A DNA stretch of 64,000 nucleotides from Hyphomicrobiales bacterium (GCA_028290705.1 JAQGJH010000099.1:1-64000), one strand, 5' to 3'; shown: positions 48,546 through 58,289, counted from the first letter of the stretch. Translations and numbers: made by a program. The notes: a model not told the origin generated them from the letters alone.

Positions 48546-49850
48546 TCAGATCGTGAAAATCAGCATGGCGGCCACGGCGGCCGCCATGACGCCCGTGGCG
48601 AGCCAGCCGACGATCTTCAATGTTCCGCGCAGGGCGAAGGGACCCATGATGTCGCGTCGCGACGCCATCAGCATCATGGCGATCATCAGCGGCACGGCGG
48701 CGACCCCGTTGATGACCGCGCTCCAGTACAATGCGCTGATCGGATTGACCGGCGACAGCGAGAGCAGCACGCCCACGATGGTGGCGATCGCGATGGTCGC
48801 GTAGAAGGCCTTGGCTTCCTGCGGCCGGCGCGACAGGCCGATCGGCCAGTCTCGCGCCTCGCCGATGGCATAGGCGGCCGATCCCGCGAGAACAGGCACC
48901 GCCAGCAGGCCCGTGCCGACGATGCCCATCGTGAACACGAGAGCGGCGAAGCGGCCCGCAATGGGTTCGAGCGCCAGCGCCGCCTGGGCGGACGTCTGCA
49001 CGTCGGTGATGCCGGAGGCATGCAAGGTCGCGGCCGCGGTCACCAGAATGGCGAGCGCCACGAGATTGGAGAAGCCCATGCCGATCATGGTGTCGCCTTC
49101 GATGCGGGCGAGTTCCGCCGGACCCTGTTCGGGCCCGTCGAGAAGATCGACGCCGCGCGGATCGGCACGCAGGTCCTCGGCTTCCTCGGCCGATTGCCAG
49201 AAGAACAGATAGGGGCTGATGGTGGTGCCGAGCACGGCCACCACGGTCGTGAGATAGGCGCCGTCGAGGCGCAGTTCCGGGCGCAGAATGCCGCGCGCCA
49301 ACGCTGCCCAATCGATCTGGATGACGGCCGCGCAGGCGAAATAGGAGAGCAGGGTCAGCGACAGCCATTTCAGCACCGAGACGTAGCGCGAGTATTGCAG
49401 GAACATCTGCAGATAGATGCAGATCGCGCCGAACAGGATGACCAGTACGGCGCGCGGCGCATCGAGCAGATGGCCGGTCGCGTCCGCCATGGCGCCGAGA
49501 TCCGCGCCGAGGTTGAGGATATTGGCGGCGAGCAGGAGCAGCACGACGGACTGGAGCAGCCATGCGGGGTAATGCTGGCGCAACACGCCTGCAATGCCGT
49601 GCCCGGTGGTCCGGCCAATGCGGGCGCTGATCATCTGGGCCGCGACCATCAGCGGCCAGGTGAGCACCAGCGTCCAGGACAGTGCGTAGCCGAACAGCGC
49701 GCCAGCCTGTGCATAGGTCGCGATGCCGCTCGGATCGTCGTCCGACGCGCCGGTGATGAGGCCGGGGCCGAGAAATCGTAGGAGCCGAGGCTTGGTGGGA
49801 CCGGTGACGGGGCTGGGCGGCAGGTCATCCGGATCGGGGTCGCGCGCCAT
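48546..49850 (-). CDS. Nramp-related divalent cation transporter with divergent signature
   Basis: 434 residues, about 11 membrane helices. The helix-1 motif is DDDPSGI rather than the DPGN of canonical Nramp, and helix 6 has MGIVGTGLLAVPVL without the MPH metal-binding Met. These changes place it among the Nramp-related proteins, whose substrate may be magnesium or another cation rather than iron or manganese. No regulator nearby. Confidence 0.83.
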   Translation of the reverse strand: MARDPDPDDLPPSPVTGPTKPRLLRFLGPGLITGASDDDPSGIATYAQAGALFGYALSWTLVLTWPLMVAAQMISARIGRTTGHGIAGVLRQHYPAWLLQSVVLLLLAANILNLGADLGAMADATGHLLDAPRAVLVILFGAICIYLQMFLQYSRYVSVLKWLSLTLLSYFACAAVIQIDWAALARGILRPELRLDGAYLTTVVAVLGTTISPYLFFWQSAEEAEDLRADPRGVDLLDGPEQGPAELARIEGDTMIGMGFSNLVALAILVTAAATLHASGITDVQTSAQAALALEPIAGRFAALVFTMGIVGTGLLAVPVLAGSAAYAIGEARDWPIGLSRRPQEAKAFYATIAIATIVGVLLSLSPVNPISALYWSAVINGVAAVPLMIAMMLMASRRDIMGPFALRGTLKIVGWLATGVMAAAVAAMLIFTI

Positions 49851-49871
49851 GTGCCGGTCTCCCGCCGTGGT

Positions 49872-51521
49872 TCAGCGTTGCAGCCTCAATCCGAACAGGA
49901 CCGTACTGGCGCTGTAGTTCGACGCCGGCGCGGTGCTGCGCAAGAGTTCGTGCGTGAAGGTGCCACGGATCGCGAGGTTGCGGGTAAGATTGTATTCGGC
50001 CCGGAAGCTTCCCGACCAGGCGTCCTGTTCGAGGCCCGCACCTTCGTAGACGGATTTCGAATAGGATCCGACGGCCGTCAGCGTCAGGAAGCGGCGCAGG
50101 GCGTGGGCGACTTCCACGTCGGCCTTGCGGATCGAGACTCCGGCGACGCCGAGCACGTTGGTCTCGCCGATCTCGGTCGCGGCCCGCAGGGTGACGCGGG
50201 TGAGCGGCGATGCGGCCCAGACGAGCTGGCCGGCGAAAGAGGGGCCTTCCACGGGCCTGAATCGCGCGTCCTCGTAGGTGCGGCGAGCATAGCCGGCGGC
50301 AATTTCGCCGGTCAGCGTGCGTGTCACGTCGAAGGAATTTCCGATGCGTGCCGAGAAGCCGGTTGAATCGCGTCGATAGAAATTGGCGTCGAGCGGACTG
50401 TCGTGCCTTCGCAGATCGACCTGCGTTTCGACCAAGGGATTGAGCGCGGTCGCGATCTCGTAGGACACGCGCGACCGAAGCGCATAGCTGGCGAAGTCGT
50501 CGAGCGAGAGTGGCAGCGTGCCGCCGCCCGCGAGCTTTCCGTCCTCGTAGGACGTGTGGTCCACCAGAGCTTTCGTGTCGAACAGCAGGCGGCCCATGCG
50601 GCGATTGAAGCCCGCGGAGGCCCCGAGCGTCAGGACCTGGCTGCGGCCGAGCGCGCCGCCGGTTTCCGGTGCGCCGGGGCGCGAGGTCGACAGCGCCGCG
50701 CGGGTTTCCAATTCGACCGCCGTGATGCGATCGACGTCGAGCCGCAGCGTGGCGCGGGCCGCACCTTCCGGCTGGTCGCTGTCGCGCACGTTTGGGAAGG
50801 CCGTGTAGCTGCCGCGCAGATCGAGTTCGAGCCTGTGCGACGACCAGTCGCTCATGGCATTGAGACGCCCTTCGGTGCGGGTCGCAGCGGAGCCTTTCGG
50901 ATTGGTCGTGAGACGGTTCGGATTGCTGTCGTAGCCCAGGCTTTGTTCGAGAGAGGGTTTGAGCACGAACGCGCCGACCTTGACTCCCGTCGGGGCAAAG
51001 GGATCGGCCTCCGCCGCCGGCCGGCGCAGGGCGGGAGGACCCGGCAGCATGGCTTCGGCGACGGTCGGGATAAGCGGCTCGATCGCGGGCGTGGGCGTAT
51101 CGCGCTCGTCGGACGCGGCGGGCTTTCGTTTCAGCGCCGGACTGGTCGGGTAGGGGACGGCGGCCGGGAGGGGAACGCGGTCCGGTTTTTCGGTCCCGGG
51201 AGCGGGCTTGCGCAGGCCGCGGTCGCGCCAACCCGGCTCGGCCCGCCGGGGCCATTCGTCAGGATCCTGGGGCGGTGGGACCGGGTCTGCCGGTGGCAGT
51301 GCGAAGGACCCCCGCAGCGAGTCGTCGCCCGGCAGACGCTGAACCGTTTGGCTCCGGGCCGGGAACGTCGAGAGCGGCAAGACAAGCGCCAGCATCACGG
51401 CCGCCCGAAGAGCGGTCGTGGCCAAGAGCGCAGATGTGCCGGCGGCCTCTGGCAATAGGCTAGTCTCTCGCAATGCGCGGCGCCGGCCCGAAAACGGGAC
51501 CGCGCCGAAATCTGAACACAT
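49872..51521 (-). CDS. Outer-membrane beta-barrel protein (BBP2-type) with long linker
   Basis: 549 residues. Signal peptide ending near FPARSQ, a proline- and charge-rich stretch of about 120 residues (PPPQDPDEWPRR and similar), then a repetitive amphipathic beta region with alternating aromatic and polar residues to a C-terminal LFGLRLQR, as expected of a barrel. The start may be the ATG at 51521 although no ribosome site is clear. Possibly a polysaccharide export or adhesion barrel. Confidence 0.75.
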   Translation of the reverse strand: MCSDFGAVPFSGRRRALRETSLLPEAAGTSALLATTALRAAVMLALVLPLSTFPARSQTVQRLPGDDSLRGSFALPPADPVPPPQDPDEWPRRAEPGWRDRGLRKPAPGTEKPDRVPLPAAVPYPTSPALKRKPAASDERDTPTPAIEPLIPTVAEAMLPGPPALRRPAAEADPFAPTGVKVGAFVLKPSLEQSLGYDSNPNRLTTNPKGSAATRTEGRLNAMSDWSSHRLELDLRGSYTAFPNVRDSDQPEGAARATLRLDVDRITAVELETRAALSTSRPGAPETGGALGRSQVLTLGASAGFNRRMGRLLFDTKALVDHTSYEDGKLAGGGTLPLSLDDFASYALRSRVSYEIATALNPLVETQVDLRRHDSPLDANFYRRDSTGFSARIGNSFDVTRTLTGEIAAGYARRTYEDARFRPVEGPSFAGQLVWAASPLTRVTLRAATEIGETNVLGVAGVSIRKADVEVAHALRRFLTLTAVGSYSKSVYEGAGLEQDAWSGSFRAEYNLTRNLAIRGTFTHELLRSTAPASNYSASTVLFGLRLQR

Positions 51522-51597
51522 CGTTAAGGCGGCATGGTTAACGGCTGGTTACGGGTGCGTGGCTGACACCGATGCGGGGCGCTGCTAAGAGGTGGCG

Positions 51598-52596
51598 ATG
51601 ACCAAGAATTCCGAGTCGGCTGGCGCGACCCCGGCCACAGCTTCCGCCCTGCGCACGCTCGAACTAGAGCGCGCCGGCATTGCGGCGCTGGAAAAGGCGC
51701 TGGTGGACAATGGATTGGGGCGCGACTTCACGGCCGCGGTCGATCTCATCGGAAAGGCGCCCGGCCGGGTGATCGTCACCGGCATGGGCAAGTCCGGCCA
51801 CATCGGCCGCAAGATCGCCGCCACGCTCGCGTCCACCGGCCAGCCCGCCTATTTCGTTCATCCCGGTGAAGCCAGCCATGGCGATCTCGGGATGATCCAG
51901 TCGGGCGACGTCGTGCTGGCGCTGTCGTGGTCGGGCGAGACGGTGGAGCTGGCCGATATCATCACCTATTCGCGCCGCTTCCGGATCGGCCTCATCGCCA
52001 TCACGTCCAATGCCGAAGGCGCGCTCGGCCGCGAGGCCGACGTCTGCCTTTGCCTGCCCAAGAGCGAGGAGGCCTGCCCGAATGGCCTCGCGCCGACCAC
52101 GTCGACGACGATGCAGCTGGCCATCGCGGATGCTCTGGCGATTGCGCTGCTGGAAGCCAAGGGCTTCACGGCGCAGGATTTCCGCGTGTTCCATCCGGGC
52201 GGCAAGCTCGGGGCCAAACTCACCTTCGTGCGCGACCTGATGCATCGTGGGGAGCGTGTGCCGCTGGTGGCCGTCGAGGCCGGGATGGGCGAGGCCGTGG
52301 TGGAGATTTCCAGCAAGGGGTTTGGCTGCGTCGGCGTCGTCCGGTCCGACGGCGTGCTCGAAGGCATCGTGACGGATGGCGATCTGCGCCGCCACATGCG
52401 CAGCGACCTGATGGCCGCGAAGGTCGCGGATGTGATGACGCGCGCGCCCCGCACGGTCACGCCCGACACGCTGGCGGTCGAGGCGCTCGAAATGCTCAAC
52501 AGCCGCAAGATCTCGGCCATGCTGGTCGTCGACGAGGCGAACAGGCCGTGCGGCATCGTGCATCTGCACGACCTGTTGCGGGTGGGCGTCGCCTGA
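51598..52596 (+). CDS. kdsD: D-arabinose-5-phosphate isomerase (KpsF/GutQ family)
   Basis: 332 residues. SIS domain (about 40-180) with TGMGKSGHIGRKIAATL and SWSGETVEL; then two CBS domains (about 210-330) ending MLVVDEANRPCGIVHLHDLL. Makes arabinose-5-phosphate for KDO of lipopolysaccharide. ATG 51598 follows AAGAGG. Divergent from the barrel gene. Confidence 0.95.
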   Translation: MTKNSESAGATPATASALRTLELERAGIAALEKALVDNGLGRDFTAAVDLIGKAPGRVIVTGMGKSGHIGRKIAATLASTGQPAYFVHPGEASHGDLGMIQSGDVVLALSWSGETVELADIITYSRRFRIGLIAITSNAEGALGREADVCLCLPKSEEACPNGLAPTTSTTMQLAIADALAIALLEAKGFTAQDFRVFHPGGKLGAKLTFVRDLMHRGERVPLVAVEAGMGEAVVEISSKGFGCVGVVRSDGVLEGIVTDGDLRRHMRSDLMAAKVADVMTRAPRTVTPDTLAVEALEMLNSRKISAMLVVDEANRPCGIVHLHDLLRVGVA

Positions 52597-52613
52597 GCGA
52601 CCGCCCCTGATCG

Positions 52614-53219
52614 TCAGCCCTTGGCTTCGGCTTCGAGCGCCTCGACGACCTTGGGACGTGCGGCGACGCGGTCGAAATAGGTGGTCAGCGCCGGCCAGCG
52701 CGCGAGATCGAACTTCATCGATTTGGCCCAGCGCAGGATGACGAACAGATAGCCGTCCGCGACGGTGAAATGATCGCCCATCAGGAACTGTTTCTCGGCG
52801 AGTTGACCGTTCACCCAGTCGAAGCGCTGCTCGATCTGTTCGCGGGCGATCGGCTTGTAATCGTCGGGCGTCGTCGGCTTGAACAGCGGGCTGAAGCCCT
52901 TGTGCAGTTCGGTGGTGATGAAGTTCAGCCACTCGATCAGGCGATATCGCTCCATCGTGCCGGCATGCGGCGCGAGTTGTGTGCCGGGAGCCTGGTCGGC
53001 GATGTACTGGACGATGGCGGGACCTTCGGTGAGAACCTCGCCCGAGTCGGTGACGAAGGCCGGCACCGAACCCTTGGGGTTGATGGCTCGAAAATCCGCC
53101 CCGGACGCCGTCGTCTTGGCGCGCAGGTCGACTTTCTCGAGATCGAAGGTGAAGCCGCCTTCGCGCAACGCGATGTGGGGGGAAAGCGAGCAGGCTCCGG
53201 GCGAATAGTAGAGCTTCAT
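52614..53219 (-). CDS. Glutathione S-transferase, beta-class-like
   Basis: 201 residues. N-terminal thioredoxin fold with YYSPGACSLSPHIALRE, where the cysteine is typical of beta-class bacterial enzymes, then NPKGSVPAFV and EGPAIVQYIAD for glutathione; the C-terminal helical domain has FLMGDHFTVADGYLFVIL. Detoxification or a catabolic role; no catabolic genes adjoin it. Confidence 0.93.
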   Translation of the reverse strand: MKLYYSPGACSLSPHIALREGGFTFDLEKVDLRAKTTASGADFRAINPKGSVPAFVTDSGEVLTEGPAIVQYIADQAPGTQLAPHAGTMERYRLIEWLNFITTELHKGFSPLFKPTTPDDYKPIAREQIEQRFDWVNGQLAEKQFLMGDHFTVADGYLFVILRWAKSMKFDLARWPALTTYFDRVAARPKVVEALEAEAKG

Positions 53220-53281
53220 GGGGGACCTCGTGTGACGCATGCGGGGGGCATGCCTAGCACGTGGCGCGTCCGGGATCGAAA

Positions 53282-53752
53282 TCACGGAAGGTTTTTCGAA
53301 GCCTCCGCCGTGTGCGGCTCGACGTCGAGCACAGCGCCGTCGCGCGCCAGGCCGACGACGCGGACGCGCGCGCCGGCGGGCAGGTCCGGCCCCGCCACGC
53401 GCCAGACCGTGTCGTCGATCCGCACCAGGCCGAATCCGTCCACGATGGCTTCCTGCAAGCGCGCCTCGCGGCCCACAAGTGCAGCGGCGCGACGATTGAG
53501 GAAGGGCGCGTCGCTGCTGGTCTCGTCGCGCGACCCGTAGAAGCGGCTGCCCGCCAGCACGAAGAGCGCGGTGAAAAATCCAAAACTCAGGAGCAGCCAG
53601 GGCAGGTCGAGCGGCAGGGCGATCAGCAGCACGCCGTTGGCGAGCGCCGCGAGCCCGATCCACAGCAGGAAAAGACCCGGGGCGACGGCCTCGCCCGCGC
53701 AAAGCAGCAGTCCGACGATCAGCCAGGTCCAGGCATTGGTGGCGATGCTCAT
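53282..53752 (-). CDS. NfeD family membrane protein (short form)
   Basis: 156 residues. Two or three helices at the N-terminus (AWTWLIVGLLLCAGEAVAPGLFLLW and LLLSFGFFTALFVLAG), then an OB-fold (RLQEAIVDGFGLVRIDDTVWRVAGP). No serine-protease domain, so it is the short NfeD that pairs with SPFH proteins. Ten bases downstream of the SPFH gene. Confidence 0.9.
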   Translation of the reverse strand: MSIATNAWTWLIVGLLLCAGEAVAPGLFLLWIGLAALANGVLLIALPLDLPWLLLSFGFFTALFVLAGSRFYGSRDETSSDAPFLNRRAAALVGREARLQEAIVDGFGLVRIDDTVWRVAGPDLPAGARVRVVGLARDGAVLDVEPHTAEASKNLP

Positions 53753-53762
53753 GCGCGCCGTC

Positions 53763-54749
53763 TCACGTCTGCTGGCCGGTGCGGGCGGGCGGCACGGAGC
53801 CGCGCCGCTGCGCCGTCTGCTGCGCGGTCGCGTCGAGCGCCGTGCGGGTCAGTTCGGCGATGCCCCCGATGGTGCCGGCCAGGCCGGCCATTTCCATCGG
53901 CATGATGAAGACCTTCTGGTTCGGGGCCTTGGCGAGCGAATCGATGGCGCTGACGTATTTCTCGGCGATGAAATAGTTGAGCGCCGACAGGTCGCCCTTG
54001 CCGATGGCGTCGCTCACCATGGCGGTGGCGGCGGCCTCGGCCTGTGCCTGCCTCTCGCGCGCTTCGGCATCGCGGAAGGCCGCTTCCTTGCGGCCTTCGG
54101 CGTCGAGCATGACGGCCTGCTTGCGACCTTCGGCGCGCAGGATGTCGGCCTGCCGCTGACCTTCGGCCTCGAGCACGGCGGCGCGCTTCTCGCGCTCGGC
54201 CATCATCTGCCGCGCCATCGAGTCGATCAGGTTCTTGGGCGGCACGATGTCCTTGATCTCGACGCGGTTGATCTTGATTCCCCAGGGGCCGGCGGCGGCG
54301 TCGATCACCTGCAGCAATTGCACGTTGATCGAATCGCGGCGCGACAGAAGCTCGTCGAGATCCATCGAGCCCATGACCGTGCGGATGTTGGTCATCAGCA
54401 GGTTGAGCAGCGCATTCTGCAGATCCGCGACTTCGTAGGAGGCGCGCGCGGCGTCGAGCACCTGGAAGAAGGCCACGCCGTCGACCGTCACCGAGGCGTT
54501 GTCGCGCGTGATGACCTCCTGGGAGGGGACGTCGAGCACCTGCTCCATGACGTTGATGCGGCGACCGATGCCGTCGATCCACGGCACGATCACGCCGAGG
54601 CCGGGCGTCAGAGTCTTGTGGTAACGGCCGAATCGTTCGACCGTATAGGCGTAGCCCTGCGGCACCTGCCTGACGCCCATCAGAATGGTGATGACGACGA
54701 AGATCACCACGGCAAGCGCGAACAGGCCAAAGCCCGAAATGTCACCCAT
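53763..54749 (-). CDS. SPFH/stomatin-like membrane protein (QmcA type)
   Basis: 328 residues. One N-terminal helix (GLFALAVVIFVVITILMG), then the band-7 domain (about 25-200: VPQGYAYTVERFGRY, LDVPSQEVITRDNASVTVDG, IEIKDIVPPKNL-type text) and a long Ala/Glu coiled coil (EREKRAAVLEAEGQRQ). Forms large ring-shaped assemblies and organises membrane microdomains. Partner of the NfeD protein encoded immediately downstream. Confidence 0.93.
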   Translation of the reverse strand: MGDISGFGLFALAVVIFVVITILMGVRQVPQGYAYTVERFGRYHKTLTPGLGVIVPWIDGIGRRINVMEQVLDVPSQEVITRDNASVTVDGVAFFQVLDAARASYEVADLQNALLNLLMTNIRTVMGSMDLDELLSRRDSINVQLLQVIDAAAGPWGIKINRVEIKDIVPPKNLIDSMARQMMAEREKRAAVLEAEGQRQADILRAEGRKQAVMLDAEGRKEAAFRDAEARERQAQAEAAATAMVSDAIGKGDLSALNYFIAEKYVSAIDSLAKAPNQKVFIMPMEMAGLAGTIGGIAELTRTALDATAQQTAQRRGSVPPARTGQQT

Positions 54750-54938
54750 GAAGGTCTCTCCTGCCCGACACGCGCCGCCGCCACCGACTCACGCGGGCGC
54801 AGCTTTGCATCTGAGGCCGCTTTCGTCGAGGCGGCGGACATTTGCCTGCCCCGAAGCGGAATTCCAGGGCGGCGTTCGCGCCTCGGCTTTCATTCGCGCG
54901 GGGCTCGTCTATAAGGCTCACGAAGCCAGGAGCCGCTG

Positions 54939-55916
54939 ATGGAGCTCGTCGTCACGCCTGACAATCAGCCGCCGCCCGGCGTCGCCCTCGGGACGATCCG
55001 AGCCGCGGATGGCGTCGGCTTGCGGGTGGCGCGCTGGACGCCGTCGCGACCGCCTTGCGGGACGCTGCTGATCGTCACCGGCCGTTCGGAGTTCATCGAG
55101 AAATATTTCGAGACCGTCGGCGAAGCGCTGGAACGCGGCTTCGTGGTGGTGGCGTTCGACTGGCGCGGGCAGGGGTTTTCGGAGCGAGAGCTGTCGAATC
55201 GGTTCAAGGGTCACATTGACGATTTCGCATTGTACGAGCGCGATCTGACCGCCGTCACCGAGCAGGTGCTGGGGCCATTCTGTCCGCAGCCGTGGTTCGC
55301 CCTCGGACATTCCATGGGCGCGGCCGTGCTGCTCGAACAGGCGCGCCGCCGGCGCTCGCCCTTCGCCCGGATGGTGCTCACTGCGCCGATGATCGACATC
55401 CACGTTCGGCATCCCGATCTCGCGCGCGGCCTGGCGGTTCTGCTCGACGCCGTGGGCCTCGGCGGCGCTTTCGTGCCGTCCGGCGGCAACCGGCCCATCG
55501 TGGCGCGGCCCTTCGAAGGCAATCCACTGACGACCGATCCGGTTCGGTTCAATCGTATCAAGACCATCCTGGAGGCCGAGCCGCGGCTCGGCATCGGTGA
55601 TCCGACCATCGCGTGGGTGCATGCGGCCTTCCGGGCGATGCGGAAATTTGCCGACTCGGACTATCCGCGGCTGATCACGACGCCGACGCTGGTGGTGGCG
55701 GCCGGAGAGGATCGCGTCGTCAGCACGCCGGCCATCGAGCGTTTCTCCGCGCGCCTCAAAGCGGGGCGGTTCGTGACCCTGTCGCGGGCGAGGCACGAAA
55801 TCCTGCTCGAGCGCGACGACGTGCGCTCGCAGTTCTGGGCGGCCTTCGATGCGTTCGTGCCGGGCGCCGCCGGTGAGGCCGAAGCGTTGCTGGCCCGCTA
55901 CGGACGGGCGTCCTGA
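54939..55916 (+). CDS. Alpha/beta hydrolase, lysophospholipase-like
   Basis: 325 residues. Nucleophile elbow GHSMGAAV, acid in AAGEDRVVS, base His in RARHEILLE; FDWRGQGFSE and LLIVTGRSEFIEKY match the PldB-type family. No signal peptide. The coding sequence ends 3 bases before the convergent phosphatase gene. Confidence 0.9.
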   Translation: MELVVTPDNQPPPGVALGTIRAADGVGLRVARWTPSRPPCGTLLIVTGRSEFIEKYFETVGEALERGFVVVAFDWRGQGFSERELSNRFKGHIDDFALYERDLTAVTEQVLGPFCPQPWFALGHSMGAAVLLEQARRRRSPFARMVLTAPMIDIHVRHPDLARGLAVLLDAVGLGGAFVPSGGNRPIVARPFEGNPLTTDPVRFNRIKTILEAEPRLGIGDPTIAWVHAAFRAMRKFADSDYPRLITTPTLVVAAGEDRVVSTPAIERFSARLKAGRFVTLSRARHEILLERDDVRSQFWAAFDAFVPGAAGEAEALLARYGRAS

Positions 55917-55919
55917 GGG

Positions 55920-56720
55920 TCAGGCGCGGGCGAGAAGCTCGAGCGCCTGTTCGTGCACGCGCCGGTCGCCTGCCGCCACGATCGCGCCGCCGTCTGCGGG
56001 GCTGCCGCCCTGCCAGTTCGTCACAATGCCGCCCGCACCCTCGACGATCGGCACGAGGGCGACGATGTCATAGGCCTGCAGCCCGCTCTCGATGACCAGA
56101 TCGACATGGCCGGCGGCGATCATCGAATAGGCGTAGCAGTCGCCGCCATATCGGGAGAGCCGCACCTTTTCCTCGACGCGGCGGTAAGGATCCAGCGTGC
56201 CCGGCGCGAGCAGGCCCGGGTGTGTCGTCATCAGGGTCGCGGATGCGAGATTCGCGCAGGAGCGCGCATGCAGGCGGCGCTCGGCGGGCTTGCCCAGGCG
56301 GTCGAGGCCGCGCCACAGCGCGGATTTGCTGTCGCCCGCGAATCGCTCGCGGGTGAAGGGCTGGTGCATCATGCCGTAGCAGGGCCGTCCATCGTGCTGC
56401 AGGCCGATCAGCGTGCCCCAAACCGGCATGCCCGAGATGAAGCTCTTGGTGCCGTCGATCGGATCGAGCACCCAGACATATTCGGCATCGGGATTCTTGA
56501 CCCCGAATTCCTCGCCGATGATGCCGTGTTCGGGGAAGGACTGCTCGATCATGCGCCGCATGATGCTTTCCGCGGCCCGGTCGGCTTCGGTCACCGGATC
56601 GAAGACGCCGCCGCCGGACTTGTCGTCCGCGCCCATCTGGGTCCTGAAGAAGGGCAGAATGGCCTCGCCCGAAGCCGTGGCAAGATCCTCGACGAAGCGC
56701 GCGAAATCGACGGCGGTCAT
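55920..56720 (-). CDS. hisN: Inositol-monophosphatase-family phosphatase (HisN/SuhB type)
   Basis: 266 residues. Metal sites EEFG and DPIDGTKSF, plus YGGDCYAYSMIAAGHVDLVIE near the C-terminus. This fold serves as histidinol-phosphatase in alphaproteobacteria, with inositol monophosphatase (SuhB) as the alternative; the GTKSF variant suits histidinol-phosphatase. ATG 56720 (MTAVDF). Its upstream region on the other strand carries the MmgR-like RNA gene. Confidence 0.9.
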   Translation of the reverse strand: MTAVDFARFVEDLATASGEAILPFFRTQMGADDKSGGGVFDPVTEADRAAESIMRRMIEQSFPEHGIIGEEFGVKNPDAEYVWVLDPIDGTKSFISGMPVWGTLIGLQHDGRPCYGMMHQPFTRERFAGDSKSALWRGLDRLGKPAERRLHARSCANLASATLMTTHPGLLAPGTLDPYRRVEEKVRLSRYGGDCYAYSMIAAGHVDLVIESGLQAYDIVALVPIVEGAGGIVTNWQGGSPADGGAIVAAGDRRVHEQALELLARA

Positions 56721-56943
56721 GATGTCTCCCGGGCAAGGCGCTCCGGCGAGACATACAGGAGCTTTCTGGTGCTGGCGAGGGGGAGGCGCCGGGTCCCGCA
56801 CAAACTGATGCAGACAGCCAGGCCTCGCGAAAGATGCTCTGTTTCAAAGGGTTCGGGCCGATCTTGCGGCAGGCTGCCGCAGGGGCGAAAAATAGGTCAG
56901 CAGGACTTGCTTTTTGTGCGTTGCACATGCATATTATCGCAGT

Positions 56944-57031
56944 GCGGCAACGATGTTGCTGCCGATGCCCTCCTTGGGCGTTTCCTCCCTTGACTTGAGC
57001 CGCCGACGAAAGTCGGCGGCCGTCTTTCTTT
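56944..57031 (+). ncRNA. MmgR/alpha-r8-like small RNA (suhB RNA motif)
   Basis: A roughly 88-base transcript: 5' hairpin CGGCAAC-GAT-GTTGCTG region (56945-56961), an unpaired middle containing TTTCCTCCCT (56981-56990), the invariant motif of the alpha-r8 family, and a terminator GCCGCCGAC-GAAA-GTCGGCGGC (57000-57020) with a pyrimidine tail to 57031. A TATTAT at 56932-56937 suits a -10 box. It sits beside a SuhB-like gene, the location for which this Rfam motif was named. The C/U-rich loop can bind Shine-Dalgarno sequences, hence a trans-acting Hfq-dependent role is inferred. Confidence 0.8.
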
Positions 57032-57079
57032 CAGGGGGCGATCTGCTCCATCATTGCCGAATATTGCTGCGCCAGGGGG

Positions 57080-58051
57080 TTACTCGGCCGCGAGAGCGCG
57101 ACCGTCTCCAAGCCCATTCACCTGCCGCATCAAGGATCGCGTCATGCGCGTCAGGTCGGCGCTGACCGCCGCGAAGGCCGGCAGTTTCTGCAGCGTCCTT
57201 TCGTCCATGTAGAGGGATCGCTTGATCTCGATCTGCAGGGCGTGGAATCCGGCGCCTGGACTGCCGTAGTGCTCGGTGATGAAGCCGCCCGCATACGGCT
57301 TGTTGCGCTGAACCGAATAGCCCATCTGGCGCAACTCGTACTCGACCAGGTCGACGATGAACGAGCCGCAGCTCGTCCCGTAACGGTCACCAAGGATGAA
57401 ATCCGCATCGGCGCGGTCGCAACCCGGCGCGGATCGCTCGGCCGCACGGGGCGTTTGCGGGCCGGCGGCGGACGAGGGCATCGAGTGGCAATCGATCAGC
57501 ACCGCGACGCCATGCGCCTCGGAGGCGCGCCGCATCAATTGGCGTAGCGCATGATGGTAAGGCTTGTAGAGGCCTTCGATCCGGCGAATCGCCTCTTCGA
57601 CGGGCATGCGGCCAGCATAGATTTCCTGCGCCTCGCCCACGACGCGCGCAATCGTCCCCAGGCCGCCGGCGACCCGAAGCGAGCGCGTGTTGGCGTAAGC
57701 CGGAAGTTTCCCGTCGAACATGCGCGGGTCGAGCTCGTAGGGCTCGCGATTCACGTCCAGGAATGCGCGTGGAAAATGCGCCCGCAGAAGAGGCGCGCCG
57801 AGCCCGGGCGCCGCGGCGAAGAGTTCGTCCACGAAGGCATCTTCGGAGCGACGCAGCGAAAGGCCGTCGAGCCGGGACGAGGCCAGGAAGCTCGCGGGAT
57901 AGATCGATCCGGAATGCGGCGACGAGAACACCAGCGGAGAGGCGAGATCCTCGGGTTCGAGCACGTCGAACGGCGGATCGAACTCGGGCGCGATCGACCC
58001 GGCGGGGGATCCGAGCGGCGTCTCTCCCCGACCGATTTTCGACCGTTTCAT
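57080..58051 (-). CDS. N-formylglutamate amidohydrolase
   Basis: 323 residues. Family motifs: VFSSPHSGSIYP, FLDVNREPYELDPRMF, LIDCHSMPS and the C-terminal GFHALQIEIKRSLYMDE. Hydrolyses N-formylglutamate (last step of one histidine-degradation route) or related amides; hut genes are absent here. It lies divergent from cpdR, an arrangement typical of the order. Confidence 0.92.
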   Translation of the reverse strand: MKRSKIGRGETPLGSPAGSIAPEFDPPFDVLEPEDLASPLVFSSPHSGSIYPASFLASSRLDGLSLRRSEDAFVDELFAAAPGLGAPLLRAHFPRAFLDVNREPYELDPRMFDGKLPAYANTRSLRVAGGLGTIARVVGEAQEIYAGRMPVEEAIRRIEGLYKPYHHALRQLMRRASEAHGVAVLIDCHSMPSSAAGPQTPRAAERSAPGCDRADADFILGDRYGTSCGSFIVDLVEYELRQMGYSVQRNKPYAGGFITEHYGSPGAGFHALQIEIKRSLYMDERTLQKLPAFAAVSADLTRMTRSLMRQVNGLGDGRALAAE

Positions 58052-58289
58052 TCCCGTCTCCGTGCCGTCCGGTTTCGTCGTTCGAGCTTCGTATCCCGCA
58101 GATCTCGTTCCGATGTTTGCATGCAATGTGCCAACCCCGGTCCCGGCTGTCCACGACCCGATTGACGCATGCCCAGCTGTAACGACGCCGTACGGGTCCT
58201 TCGTAATTCGCTCGAATGCCCGGCTTTTTTCATCGGTTCTTTACCGTCCCGGGTGTTTATGCTGAGTGAGTGTCCCGCGTGAGGCCAAG

